Below are positions 45,974 through 56,524 of a stretch of 64,000 nucleotides of DNA, piece by piece. The notes below the pieces were generated by a model. That model had not been told where the DNA came from, made no database searches, and saw nothing but the letters and a program-made list of their open reading frames with translations. Source of the stretch: Botryosphaeria dothidea (Eukaryota > Ascomycota > Dothideomycetes > Botryosphaeriales > Botryosphaeriaceae); contig WWBZ02000033.1 in NCBI GenBank assembly GCA_011503125.2, positions 3,658,001 to 3,722,000 on the forward strand, read 5' to 3'. The stretch's first letter is position 1. Each line of letters begins with the position of its first letter. The position numbers were made by a program, and so were the translations under genes.

Positions 45974-47499
45974 GATGGGTGGTGTTGCAGACCTCGACTC
46001 AGGAGAGAAGAGCAGAGCAGAGAGGGACAGAATATAAGGCAGGAAATAGAGCAGGCCGGCAGCCGAGGGTCACTTGCGAAGGCCCGGTCAAGGTTATTTG
46101 TAGGTTTAGAGCTTCGGTCGGTATATTTAAGTAGCGGCAATTTTAGAGTTTCAGGCTGGTGCCGCAGCGCCCCGAAGGGCAAGTGAACGCCATGGCGGGG
46201 GCCCTGACAGCAGCGGTCAGCGTCAGGGGGGATTGATTGGGGGAGCAGGTGGTGGAGCTAAAAAGCGCGCGTGGGTTGCAAGGGGGCTGCGTCGGTGCGG
46301 TTTGTGCAGGGAAAGAGTCGCGACACATCGGACGGGACGAACGCCTCTCTTTCTCTTCTCTGTGCATCCAAGTGGGTCGTCCTCCACTGTCCAGCCGTGC
46401 CGAAATCTGGGGGCTACCCGGTCGATCCCAAACCGCGCGAATCGCTTGTTGCCGGCGACCTTACACTCCTTCTGGATCAAGTGCAAGCATCGCCTTATCT
46501 GCTAATAGTGGTCCGGCTCCCGGCCAGACGCACTTCCGGGTCGAAGGATCTCAAATCGCCCTTTACCCGTCGAGTCTCAGCCCGTCCGGACATTTTCGCG
46601 AACGCGCCGGCCACACAGCGCTATTCCAATGAGAGCCTCGATGAAACAAACGCGAAAGATACCCACCCACCTTCACCAACATCCCACCGGTAGGACAGGC
46701 ATCAACGCAATATTACTGTGCCCTCCCTCTGTCCGCCATGGTCCGAGCTCTTCCACCGATCATCCTTTCCCCACGGGGTAAGGCGAGCTTGTTTGAGCGC
46801 TCCCCGCACCGACCAGGGGGTCCACCATCCTCTTGATTCGACGAAGGAACAGCCGCTACACCTCCAAAATACGCCACGCTCCCCCTCCCCTCCCCAAACA
46901 ATCTGAGACGATCTTCGGCACTTGTTGCAAGTGCCGTGCCCGGCATTTGTGATCACGAGCATGGGTCCTGGCTTCGTCGAACCCTCGTACCGCTGCTGCC
47001 CGATTGGCCTCCGCGTCGCGCTATTTGCGGGGAAAAGCGCCTTGCCGTGGGCTGCTCTAGCTACTGTCAGACTGGAAGCTTCGCTCGAGAACGACCATGC
47101 TGTCCGCCTGTGCTCCGCATGCAAAGCGCCAATGCTGGACGCCATGGTTTTGTCTGGACGCAGGAGCAAATGTGAAGGATCTCAAGCCGTGCAACGATCA
47201 GAACGGCATACGTGGAGATTGATCACTTTAATATACCATGTCGATCCTCCGCCGCACAAGCTTGCCGTGCGCAATAAATAGAAACAGGAGAAAAGACTGC
47301 AATGAATACAACGGGAGATCACAGAGCATTACGTCCAAACCGCCCGGAAATCAGCGGAGACGTGACGAAAAAGAAATGACTAGTTCAAAGACGCTGCCGA
47401 CTTTAACGGCATATTCCCCTCTCCTCGCACGTCGAGTCTCTCCGGCGTCCAGATCTGCAAGCCGGCGCGCCAGCAAATCGTCCCCAACGCAAAAAACGA
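45974..47499. other. Intergenic region upstream of the MFS gene
   Basis: Several 100-150-codon frames overlap on both strands (for example 46702-47169 minus) but they lack domains, codon bias and partner exons. I see no supportable gene. Confidence 0.5.
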
Positions 47500-50412
47500 C
47501 TATCGTGGCTGGTTCCAAAACTGCGTGTGGCCCCGCCTCCGCCTCCGCCTCCGCCTCCTCCTCCCTCGCTCCACGCTGACGTCTGTCTCTCCGGACACAG
47601 CCGCCCCAGGCGGCGGTGCCTGATTGCGCGGTGGCGCCGCGCCGAACCCGTGCGCTGGAGGAGCGCTCGGCGGCGGTACCTCGTCGCTCGCTCCGGTTTG
47701 CTGCACATGATACGGCGATGGAGGAGTAGTCGCAATCGTCGACCCCGTCTGCTCTGCATTCGACGACGACGACGACGACGACGACGACGCTGCAATCGCC
47801 GGCCGGTCTGGATGCGCGGCCGCGCCGGACCCGCGCGCCCGAGAAGTGCCGGGCAACTCGCTGGCCATCGGTGCGCTCAGCTGTGGACGGAGAGTCAGGG
47901 TGGCAGTGGTCGTCGTCGACCTGACGCCGCCATCATCCACGTTCGACGGCAGCGACGACGAAGCTGCATGCATCGCCGGCTCCGGGTCGCTCGCGCGAGG
48001 ACGATTCCCAATGGTGACGGTACTACTGATGTCGGGACCAGACATGTTCGTCTCCGTGTGCAGCGACGACGTTGTGGTCGTCTCGGTGTGAACGACGACG
48101 ACGAGGCGGCGGCGCTCGCCATCCGGTATCACTGCGGTCTCGCTCGTGCTCGAAGGTGCGTTTGCGGATGGAGGGGGTACATAGGGAGTTGATCCCGTCG
48201 TTGGAGTGCGCGAGAAGGTGGCTGAAACATTCAGACGTGTCTCTACCGGCGGCAACTGGGAAGCAGGAGATTGTTCCCTGAGCCGTGGGTACAGGGGCTG
48301 CTGCGGAGGAGTCAGTCGCCTGAGCCGTGGGTACAGGGGTTGCGGCGGAGGAGTCAGTCGCCTGAGCCGTGGGTAAAGCGTTGGTGACGATGAAGGAGTT
48401 TGTGGGTGTGGTGGTGGCTCCGCGGCGTCGTGCTCATCTCCCCTTCGGCTGGGCCGGCTGCTCTGCTGCTGTTCGGGCGTCCTTTGTTGTTCACCAGCTT
48501 CGCCATTGTCCGTCTCGTTAGTCTCGTCATCCACATGGCTACCATAGCCCGTGTTGGATGATGATCTGGTAGATGAAGATAGAAGTAGAAGAGATGGAGT
48601 TTTCCTACTCGACGGACCGCCCGTGTCGGATCTGGCCGTAGGTCTTTCCAGCGATAGTAGAGCCAGTACCAACAGAGCAACAAGTCCAAAGTAAAGCGTG
48701 ACGAAAACGCTGTCGTGCGTCCTTGTGCTTATTGCTGGTGAGTCTGATCGTACGGGTTGGGAATTGTCTCCTCTTCCGTTGGTTGCATCATTGCCACGGC
48801 TGCTCTGCTGCTGCTTGTCCGTCCTTTGTCTTTCATCAGACCCGACGTCTTCAGTCTCACCAGCCTCGCTATCTTCGTCAGACTCGGAACCGTCTGCACC
48901 ACCGCGCAAACGAGGGGGCCCAGTGGGAGAGCTCGACCTCTCCTCACCGTCAGACTCGAACTGATCACCGCCGCGCAATCGAGGACCACCAACGATGTGA
49001 GTCGGAGTAAACGGGTTCTCCCGGCTGCCATCGCCAGTCTGACCGCTCGCAGCATTTCTGGCCTGACTGCTGGTGGCATTGGCGTTCGGAGATTCGACGA
49101 GAATGGTGGATTGACCACTGGTGCTTTTCGCGGTTCTGAAGAGCCCGCACAACCATTTGACTAATCGCCAGTTCCTAATCTGAATGCAAGACTTCCACCT
49201 GAAGAGTCCGCAACAACAGCTTTTAGCTTGAGGGGGGTCTGCGGCTTGTTCAGAAGGTTCGGTGGATTCTTCAAGTTCCTGCTCCATGGCTTGCGGAGTA
49301 TATATGACTGTGGGTTCACCCGCGAATGTGATCCTTCTACGTTCGGCGGTAGGAGAGCTGGGGCCAGGCGTGGGTGGAGGGTCGGCGCGTGATATTTCCA
49401 AGTTGGCAGCATCGTCCCGGCTTCTGTCGGCACCGTCCTGGCCTCTGTCGGCATCGGCATGCTCTTGATCTTTGTTGGTATCGTCCTGGCCTCTTCCAGC
49501 GTCTTCTTGGCCTTTGCCGGTATCTTCCTGGTTACTCTCAGCATCGACATCGTCCTGAGCTCTGCCAGCATCGGCAGGGTCCTGGTCTCTGTTGGTATCA
49601 TCCTGGCTCTTTCCGGCATCGTCTTGAGCTTTGTCGGTATCTTCCTTGCTTTTCCTGGCATCGTCATGGTCTTTGTTTGTATCGTCCTTGCCACTGGCAG
49701 AGTCGTAATTTCCACTGGCGGAATCATCCTTGCCACCGGAAGAATCGTCCCGGCCACTGGAAGAGTCGCCCTGGCCTTTGCCAGCGCTGTCATGATCTTT
49801 CCCAGGGTCGTCCTCGTCACCATCAGCATCATCATCATCGTCACCACCGCCGCGTAAACGAGGAACGCGCGAGGTGGAACGCCCTCCCCCCTCACTGCCA
49901 GAGTCAGACTGACTTCCGGCGGGCAAAAAGCAACAAAGAACCCTCAGACAAGTGATGAGGGGACAAGGCGACATCTCCTCCCAGCTAACGTGGTGGCGAT
50001 CGTTTCGGTAAAAGCTGACGGCTGAGGAAGACCGTGACGCCTCACAACCGTCGTGACCAGGGTCCTCGGCTCTGCGAATCGTGTCCCGCCCGAGCACCTC
50101 GCGCAAGGCACGCGTGCATCTCGTGTCTGCGGGCGGCGGGTCCAGGCAGCGGGCCCTTTCGTAGACCGGGTAGGAGTCCTTGATCTGCTGCGGAGTCAAC
50201 GTGCCAGGCGTAGGCCGACTGGGGCCCTCTCCGTTCCCCGCTGACTGATGAGGAAGTAGCGGGAGCCTGGGTGTACTTAGGACGTTGTTGGCTGGGTTTC
50301 CGGGGCCGGGAGGGTTGAGCGAAGGCGGGGGTGGGGCGACGATGGTGGAGGCAATAGTCTCGCGTGGAGGAGTGCGGTGCCGGCAAAAGCACCGCCTGAG
50401 GCAGCAACACAT
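47500..50412 (-). CDS. Orphan low-complexity protein with PRLRGG motifs and cysteine clusters
   Basis: Uninterrupted 970-codon frame from the ATG at 50412. No family was recognised. In order: a Cys-rich N-terminus (MCCCLRRCFC), a second Cys patch at 150-161 (CPLITCLRVLCC), PRLRGG at 184-189 followed by an Asp-rich region to about 335 built of QDD-type repeats, and a third Cys patch at 399-422 (SCCCGLFR, WLCGLFR). PRLRGG occurs again at 477-482 and 500-505, each next to acidic Ser/Asp/Glu sequence. One hydrophobic span lies near 567-590 (VFVTLYFGLVALLVLALL), then tandem YPRLRRLTPP-type repeats at 680-712. A poly-Ser run near 880-890 and a poly-Arg run near the end follow. The Cys patches suggest palmitoylation. 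PRLRGG resembles the ubiquitin tail. Confidence 0.7.
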   Translation of the reverse strand: MCCCLRRCFCRHRTPPRETIASTIVAPPPPSLNPPGPGNPANNVLSTPRLPLLPHQSAGNGEGPSRPTPGTLTPQQIKDSYPVYERARCLDPPPADTRCTRALREVLGRDTIRRAEDPGHDGCEASRSSSAVSFYRNDRHHVSWEEMSPCPLITCLRVLCCFLPAGSQSDSGSEGGGRSTSRVPRLRGGGDDDDDADGDEDDPGKDHDSAGKGQGDSSSGRDDSSGGKDDSASGNYDSASGKDDTNKDHDDARKSKEDTDKAQDDAGKSQDDTNRDQDPADAGRAQDDVDAESNQEDTGKGQEDAGRGQDDTNKDQEHADADRGQDGADRSRDDAANLEISRADPPPTPGPSSPTAERRRITFAGEPTVIYTPQAMEQELEESTEPSEQAADPPQAKSCCCGLFRWKSCIQIRNWRLVKWLCGLFRTAKSTSGQSTILVESPNANATSSQARNAASGQTGDGSRENPFTPTHIVGGPRLRGGDQFESDGEERSSSPTGPPRLRGGADGSESDEDSEAGETEDVGSDERQRTDKQQQSSRGNDATNGRGDNSQPVRSDSPAISTRTHDSVFVTLYFGLVALLVLALLSLERPTARSDTGGPSSRKTPSLLLLSSSTRSSSNTGYGSHVDDETNETDNGEAGEQQRTPEQQQSSRPSRRGDEHDAAEPPPHPQTPSSSPTLYPRLRRLTPPPQPLYPRLRRLTPPQQPLYPRLREQSPASQLPPVETRLNVSATFSRTPTTGSTPYVPPPSANAPSSTSETAVIPDGERRRLVVVVHTETTTTSSLHTETNMSGPDISSTVTIGNRPRASDPEPAMHAASSSLPSNVDDGGVRSTTTTATLTLRPQLSAPMASELPGTSRARGSGAAAHPDRPAIAASSSSSSSSSNAEQTGSTIATTPPSPYHVQQTGASDEVPPPSAPPAHGFGAAPPRNQAPPPGAAVSGETDVSVERGRRRRRRRRRRGHTQFWNQPR

Positions 50413-50779
50413 TGTAGTGGGTTCCGAGGAGGGATGGTCGGCAAGAGAGAAAATTGGTGTACGATGGTCACTGTCGATCTGCGTTGAAGAGTCAGTGCAT
50501 GGCCCAATTGATGGCGGTTTGCTGGCATACAGTGAAAGACTTATGCTATTGGCGTTTGCTGGTATAAATGCTGTTACTTGGTAGCGATGCAGTCAAGCTG
50601 AAGATGTCGGAGTGACTGGCTGGTCGTGATGTGTTTATCTCGAGTAGTTGAGCCGCTGGGTTGAGAGGCATTGTTATGACTTGACGCGGAGTCCGCCTTC
50701 CAAATCGATGCCCGTGGCCCTTTCCTGCTGGTTGTACGTGAAAGAGCACACTCCCTGCGCCCAATGACGCGCACGCCTC

Positions 50780-53344
50780 TTAATACACATCCCAGGTCTG
50801 CACTCCAGTTACTCGTCCCTTCCTCCAATCGACACCATGCTTGTACTCCGCCGCTATGGGCTCCTCATCAATCCCGAGATGATCCTCCCCATCCCTTCCT
50901 CTGAACCAGCCCAATGCATATGTTTTCCCACCCATTTCTTCTAAATACTTCGTCATCTGCTTGCTATCCAGGCGCTGCGTATCTATGAAATTGACGAGCA
51001 TATTGCTCTGATGGATGAAAGCGAGTACAGATGCAATCGTACCTGGCTGGCGCGGCAGGAAATAATGGCGGCGCTTAGCGTACACGAGTGTCGCAATGAA
51101 ACACAGGTAGATGAGGATGCCGATGGCGAGACCGAACGAGATCCAGAAGGATTTGAACGTTTCATCCGTGTTGTAACGGCTGGTGTTGTCCGGGTCCCCC
51201 AGGCGCACATCGTGCCCCTCTCCAGCGATGAATTTCTTGCCGTCGACGGAGAAGGACGAGAAGCAGACGGTCAGCACGTCTGTCATGACGGCGCCCACGC
51301 CGACGAGGGCGAGGAGGTAGTGCTGGTTGAGGAAGGCCTTGACTGGGAAGTAGCCTGGTATCGTGCCGGTGTAGTCGAGTGTCAGCGTTCGCGGTGGAGC
51401 GTTGCGCCGGGACAGAATGTAGAAGGGCTCGACGATACGGACGTCCATTTCCAGCGTTCCCCAGAGGAGTTTGATTGTGGTGCCAATAGCGGTGAGCAGG
51501 AATGGGATCTTCTCGGTGACAACATTGGCTTTTGGTTGGAAGAGGAAGATAGGCAACAGGATCGTGACGATGATCATGCTAGAAATATACGGGATTCCGC
51601 CTTTCAAAGTAAGCATGAGCGGGTGCGGACACTCGAACTTCTCGGTTACTTCTTCAGTGCGGTCGTTGCGAATGTACTCTCCTTGCCAGAGCGAACTTTT
51701 ATGGAGAATGTAGCGGCGATTGGCAAGCTGTTTGTGGATGACACGTTGAGGTGCTGTGTCCAGCCCTTGGAAGTCCTGCAGAATATGGCTTTGTGTCGCC
51801 ATGGTCGCAACACCCGCAATACCTTTTGGATCACTCAAGAGGCCGCTCTTTCTCTGTAGTCTGAAGAGCAGGAGGATACCGCAGAGTGCTACCATGCCTA
51901 GCGCAGCTGTCATCAATCTCGACCAGACAGGTACGATGCGGACGTATTTGAAATCGCCTTCTTTTCTTTCGTCCTTATCAGGATACATCTTTACCGAGGC
52001 TGATTGGAGAACGGGAACAAGGCTGCCAGAAACGAGAGTAGCCAGGGATGACAGAAGAACGGCCCATTGGCCATGACGTGCTGCCCTAATGGGAATGAGA
52101 TATGACAAGAATGTCAGATAATCCATATTCAAACTCTCAGCCGCAGTTGCACCGGTGGGTCTGGACAGCTGATAGTACGGCTCAAGTCGCTTGACTTCAA
52201 AGTCGGAAATCTGCCACAGAATACCGTAAGATAGAAGGATGATTGTCGGTGCATACTTCCAAGTAAAGTAAGCTGTTAATGAGATCTCCTGGGGAGTCTT
52301 GAACTTCAACAGCCCGTCGTTTTCACCTTTCCTGATGGAAATCTGACAAAGAAATTCTTGCACTGCTCCCAATCCGATAGCAATCAGGACAAGGATCGTA
52401 ATATACCACCATCGCATTGAGATTGGTTTCCATGAGGGCATGTCGGGGTCTGGCGGGAAATAGTAGCTTGTTTCCGATCCACCCTTTGGCCCAGTTGAAA
52501 CTCTGTCAATGATGCTTCGACGTTCATACTTCACTCCGTCGAGATTGCTGAGGTCCACAACGGGTGTATCGACGGCCAGAATCTCTCCATATTCTGCCGC
52601 TACTTTCTGGGCTTCTTTGCGTTGGACCTTGGCGGAAGTGGTTCCTCTTTTAACCGTTGCTCGCCGAATGGGTTCAGAGGCGTCCCGGACTCCTCGCATA
52701 CCGCTTCCAAGCTTTCCAGGCCTTCTTTCAGCTATCACTTTCTGCCCGGTGTCGTTCAATCCGGCATACGCCCCTCTGGCCTCTTGATCCGACTTTCCTG
52801 ACTCCTCACCGACGGACATTTTTCGAAGAGCAATCGGTCCCTCAAACGCGCTTATGTCAAAACCAATCTCCTCTGCGTCTTCCTCCTCCTCGACGCCTCT
52901 CAGTCTGGTGTTTCCAAGATCGACGCTCCCGGCTTCATCTTCATCGTCCAATCTGCCATACCGCGAGCGTCGTGAGCTTCTAAATGACTTCAATGATCCT
53001 AACTTGCTGAGTAGACTCGGCTGGCGTGACGGCGTAGTACTGGATTGCGCAAATGATGCTGGTGTGGAATCGTAGGCAGTAGATCCGGGGAAAGTGGGAG
53101 GGGAGGGCATATCCGAGATGGAGAAGGATGACTTGTCGGGCGAAGAAATCGAAGAAGCGAAGGAATACCGCTGGCGAGAATCACGGCGTGTGGATATGAG
53201 TGAGGGACGCTCAGGATAAAGACTCGGCGGCTTGTCTTGAGACGGTGATGGTGTCTCGTCGTCGATGGCATGGCGATCCGAAAACGGGCTGTGTCTTTCA
53301 GTAGCAGGAGATCCTGCGCGCAGCGAGGCGGGGACGTTATCCAT
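50780..53344 (-). CDS. DUF3433-type multi-span membrane protein
   Basis: Single exon, 854 residues from the ATG at 53344. The first about 300 residues are Ser/Pro/Arg-rich and probably cytosolic. Then come two related blocks, each opening with a hydrophobic span (WWYITILVLIAIGLGAVQEF; SSMIIVTILLPIFLF) and carrying a matching segment, EVKRLEPYYQLSRPTG and VRIVEPFYILSRRNAPP. This repeat is typical of fungal DUF3433 proteins. About eight to ten spans are visible in total. The biochemical role of the family is unknown to me. Confidence 0.8.
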   Translation of the reverse strand: MDNVPASLRAGSPATERHSPFSDRHAIDDETPSPSQDKPPSLYPERPSLISTRRDSRQRYSFASSISSPDKSSFSISDMPSPPTFPGSTAYDSTPASFAQSSTTPSRQPSLLSKLGSLKSFRSSRRSRYGRLDDEDEAGSVDLGNTRLRGVEEEEDAEEIGFDISAFEGPIALRKMSVGEESGKSDQEARGAYAGLNDTGQKVIAERRPGKLGSGMRGVRDASEPIRRATVKRGTTSAKVQRKEAQKVAAEYGEILAVDTPVVDLSNLDGVKYERRSIIDRVSTGPKGGSETSYYFPPDPDMPSWKPISMRWWYITILVLIAIGLGAVQEFLCQISIRKGENDGLLKFKTPQEISLTAYFTWKYAPTIILLSYGILWQISDFEVKRLEPYYQLSRPTGATAAESLNMDYLTFLSYLIPIRAARHGQWAVLLSSLATLVSGSLVPVLQSASVKMYPDKDERKEGDFKYVRIVPVWSRLMTAALGMVALCGILLLFRLQRKSGLLSDPKGIAGVATMATQSHILQDFQGLDTAPQRVIHKQLANRRYILHKSSLWQGEYIRNDRTEEVTEKFECPHPLMLTLKGGIPYISSMIIVTILLPIFLFQPKANVVTEKIPFLLTAIGTTIKLLWGTLEMDVRIVEPFYILSRRNAPPRTLTLDYTGTIPGYFPVKAFLNQHYLLALVGVGAVMTDVLTVCFSSFSVDGKKFIAGEGHDVRLGDPDNTSRYNTDETFKSFWISFGLAIGILIYLCFIATLVYAKRRHYFLPRQPGTIASVLAFIHQSNMLVNFIDTQRLDSKQMTKYLEEMGGKTYALGWFRGRDGEDHLGIDEEPIAAEYKHGVDWRKGRVTGVQTWDVY

Positions 53345-54774
53345 AGATCCTGTCGAACGACCGAATTATAGATGCGGGCGCGCGCATCAGCTCGTCCGCG
53401 GTTATTATTGAAAACGAGTGGAGATCGTGTCGTATGTGTTGCCCTCAGACCTCTCAGGAAGACATCGTCTATGGGAAAGGGAAATTCACAGAGAGAGGAA
53501 CAGAGGGGTGGGAAAACAAACAACGGAGGCATCCCGGGATTTTGGAGGGCGGGTAGCGGTAGGATGCGGCGCAGGAACCCTCCAATCTCAGATGGCACCG
53601 ATTGTCAGCCCCATTAGTCGGCGCCCCAAGCTCTTGCGATCAGCGCTGAGGGATGTCAGCAGAGGGAAAAGTGAATTTGGGGGCCATAATGGCGTCGACG
53701 ATGAACGCATAGCTGATAACAACGGCAGATGGGACGAGCTGTGCCAGGAAACTAGACAAGCTGAGCAATGCCCTGTTTCTCATGCGTGCTGAGAAGCGCG
53801 TGCAATGTCATCAGGCAGCGGTCGCACGGTGAGTGTCTGAGGAAGCGTTGTCCGAAAGCAGCTATCCGACGCAAGCCACCAAACTAAAGATAGGCAGATG
53901 TGGCTTTCCGCCTCGCGCGGCGTCTTGGGCGCTCATTCGCTCAGACTGCATGAGGTAAAACCCAGGCTCCCTGATTGCGGGCGGCTGTGGAGACGGGCGT
54001 GCTGTCAGTGCGGAAATTGATGCAGAGAAAGAGCGGTGGTGGTTGAGGTGTGCGGACGGGTGCTGGCACCCGTGAGGCTGGGCAGGGTCCTTTCGCTTGC
54101 CGAGCGCCTGAGAAAACTTTGTCCGCCTCTCCCCCGCCTCGCAACTCCATCGCTCTCACCCCATCCCAGCCATCGTGATGTGCACAGGGATGACCGCGCG
54201 AACCCCGGTGATGTATCGAGGGTTCCTGCGGCTATGCTGTGAGCATTCCATTTGAGTGGCGACGGCGCTGATTCAGGCCTGGGTGGTTCAGCGTGTGCGC
54301 GTTTTCAGGCCGAGCCCCTTCCCTCACTTTCCATCAGTAAGTCATCACATTTTGCCGGCATCTCGTCTTCCTTTGCAGTCTTGTGATGATTCCTTCTATT
54401 CATTCAATGTTTCAAGACGGATCGGAGGGACGTTTTCGTACTCCTTCCCTATGAATGACCACTTCACTCTGACATCTGTGCACTCGCTCTCTCCTTCTCC
54501 TTCAACATGGCCGTCATGCCGCTCCATGCTGACCACTGAAACTAGACATGGCTCGTGTAATGCACTGAGGAAGTCGCACATGCAGCTCGCATTTTTAACG
54601 CATACCAGCTCGAGATATGTAGTAATACGACACCGTTTCACAACCATGCATAGAACTTTCCAATTGCAACAAACAAGAATGAACCTCCCGAGCGCCGTAT
54701 ATTGACATGCCCAGCTTTTCTGTTTCCTATCCTGAGCTTAGACGGATCCGTTAAATGGGAGCAGTATATGACAT
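53345..54774. other. Intergenic region upstream of the DUF3433 gene
   Basis: This is 1.4 kb without a recognised gene. It must hold the DUF3433 promoter and, at its right edge, the 3' UTR of the Tudor/HVA1 gene. Confidence 0.5.
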
Positions 54775-55779
54775 TTACGTCGACTTGATGCGCGAGCTCC
54801 GCCTTGGCTCACCAGTCTCGGTTGCAGCCTTCTTTGCCTGCTTCTTCGGCTTGGCCTTCGTCGCAGGCTTCTCACCAGATTCGGCCTTCTTCGGCCTGCC
54901 GCGACCCTTCTTACCGTTGGTCTCAGCACCCGTCTTCTGCTGCTTAGCAGGGGGCTCGTCGTCCTCCTTCTCCTCGGACTTGTCCTCGGACTTATCCTCA
55001 TCGTTCTTCTTCTCGCCGTTGGTCTCCCCGGCCTTCCGCTTGTCGCCGGTCTGCGCGTCGCCGTTCTCCTTTTTCTCTGAGGGGTTTCCCTCAGCCTTCT
55101 CCTCGTCCTTCTTGTCAGCCTCCTTGGCTGGCTCATCCTTCTTCTCCTCTTTGGCCGTCTTTTCGCCATTAGCCTCTTCCTTCTTCTCCCCCTTCTTCTC
55201 CTCCTTGTTCTCCTTCTCATCGTCCTTCTTCTCTGCCTTGTCATCTTCCTTCTTCTCTTCTGCCTTGTCCTCCGACTTCTCCTCCTTCTTGTCTTCGGCC
55301 TTATCCTCGGCCTTCTCCTCGGCGCCATTGGCCTTGTTGTCGACCTCCAGCTCAGACGCCTTCTTCACGACATCATTGCCAGGGCGCTCGATGTGCACGG
55401 CCGGATTTTCGGGCTCGGCGTTCTTCTTGATGGTGTTCCCGCGATGCGACTCGATGGCAACCTCGCCCTCCTTGGCGACCTCGGCGACAGTGCCGCTGGG
55501 CGCACCACTACCCCACTTCCACGACACTGCAACAGCGAACGCGTCAGCGACTGGAAAGAGCGCGCAAAGCGATGAGGGATCGTGTTTGTTGATGGGCGGC
55601 GCGCATACGTCATCGCCGGGCCGTGGACGGCCGGGGTGGGCTGGACGCGTGCAGACGCGAGGCTACGCGCATGAAGAACGTGCGTCGCGCAAGCCGGGCG
55701 AGCGCGACAGCAGTCAGGGGGGATGCTTGCGATTGGGCAACGTACCTTCGTCGCCCTTTTGGATCTCCTGTTCAGACAT
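54775..55779 (-). CDS. HVA1-type Tudor domain protein with Lys/Glu-rich tail and AT-hook
   Basis: Exons 55779-55746 and 55526-54775, 261 residues; the 219-nt intron splits a Val codon in GDEVSWKWG. The N-terminal 60 residues (VSWKWGSGAPSGTVAEV, then NTIKKNAEPENPAVHIERPG and DVVKKASEL) are the small Tudor-like domain called hypervirulence-associated protein HVA1. The name comes from a plant-pathogen study and does not prove a virulence role. Residues from about 75 to 215 are almost only Lys, Glu, Asp and Ala, strongly charged. KKGRGRPKKAE near the end is an AT-hook, and the last residues are basic, suggesting a chromatin-associated protein. Confidence 0.85.
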
Positions 55780-56524
55780 GGCGATGGTGGTGGGCAATGC
55801 GCGCGTGAGGGCGGGAGAGCTGAGAGCTTAGCTACTAGCGCCGAAAGCGGGTGAAGGGCGCGGATGGCTGATTGGAGATTGGGGAGGGTCGCGAGAGCGT
55901 TGCGACGGTAGGGAAAGAATTATTGATGCGCGCGCGATGGAGAGGGAAGAGGAAGAGTGAGACAGACAATGGTGTGATGTTGGAGCTGGGCTGGGCGGAA
56001 AGACGGACGGAGGTCTGGGGGAACTTGAAGAAGCTTGGGCGATCGGCGGTGCGTGCGATCGCGAACGGCCAACCAGAGGGCACAGCTGCTGCATCAGAGC
56101 TCGCGCACAAGCGTCATGGCCACCACTTTTTGCCGAGTCCACGTGACGCGGCTGGCCAATGCGTCGAAAAAGTAAGAATCCTCAGCCCCGGCCACTCACG
56201 ACGGCGACGCACGCAAACTCCGGCGACTCTGACCACAGGTGGCTGGCTGGCTGCTTGCCTCCTGCTGCAACTGGTCCGAGCGCGTCTCAGCAAGCGCGAA
56301 CGCGTCGCTGTCGTCGTCGCTGTCGTCGCACTCGGCTGGGAGCTGACCGACAGCATTGCGTTTCAGCTCACCCGGAATCGGTCGAGCTAACGAATCATCT
56401 CAAGCAAAAGTCGAATCATGATGAACGCCTATCAAACACGCTCGCCTGAGGAAGCTCCGCAGCATCCAGGCTGCTGTGGGTCAAACCAACGACAATGCTA
56501 GCCGCCATCCTCTAAAAATCGCCT
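55780..56524. other. Intergenic region between HVA1 start and glycerol kinase end
   Basis: This is 745 bp with no gene recognised. It carries the HVA1-gene promoter. Confidence 0.5.

Noticed and set aside
46271..47169. Frames of 140-155 codons, including one with CxxC pairs (46702-47169 minus)
   Set aside because: No recognisable zinc-finger spacing, no homologous feel and overlapping frames on the other strand.
53345..54774. Short frames of 70-150 codons between the DUF3433 and HVA1 genes
   Set aside because: No conserved motifs, starts or splice pattern; treated as intergenic.
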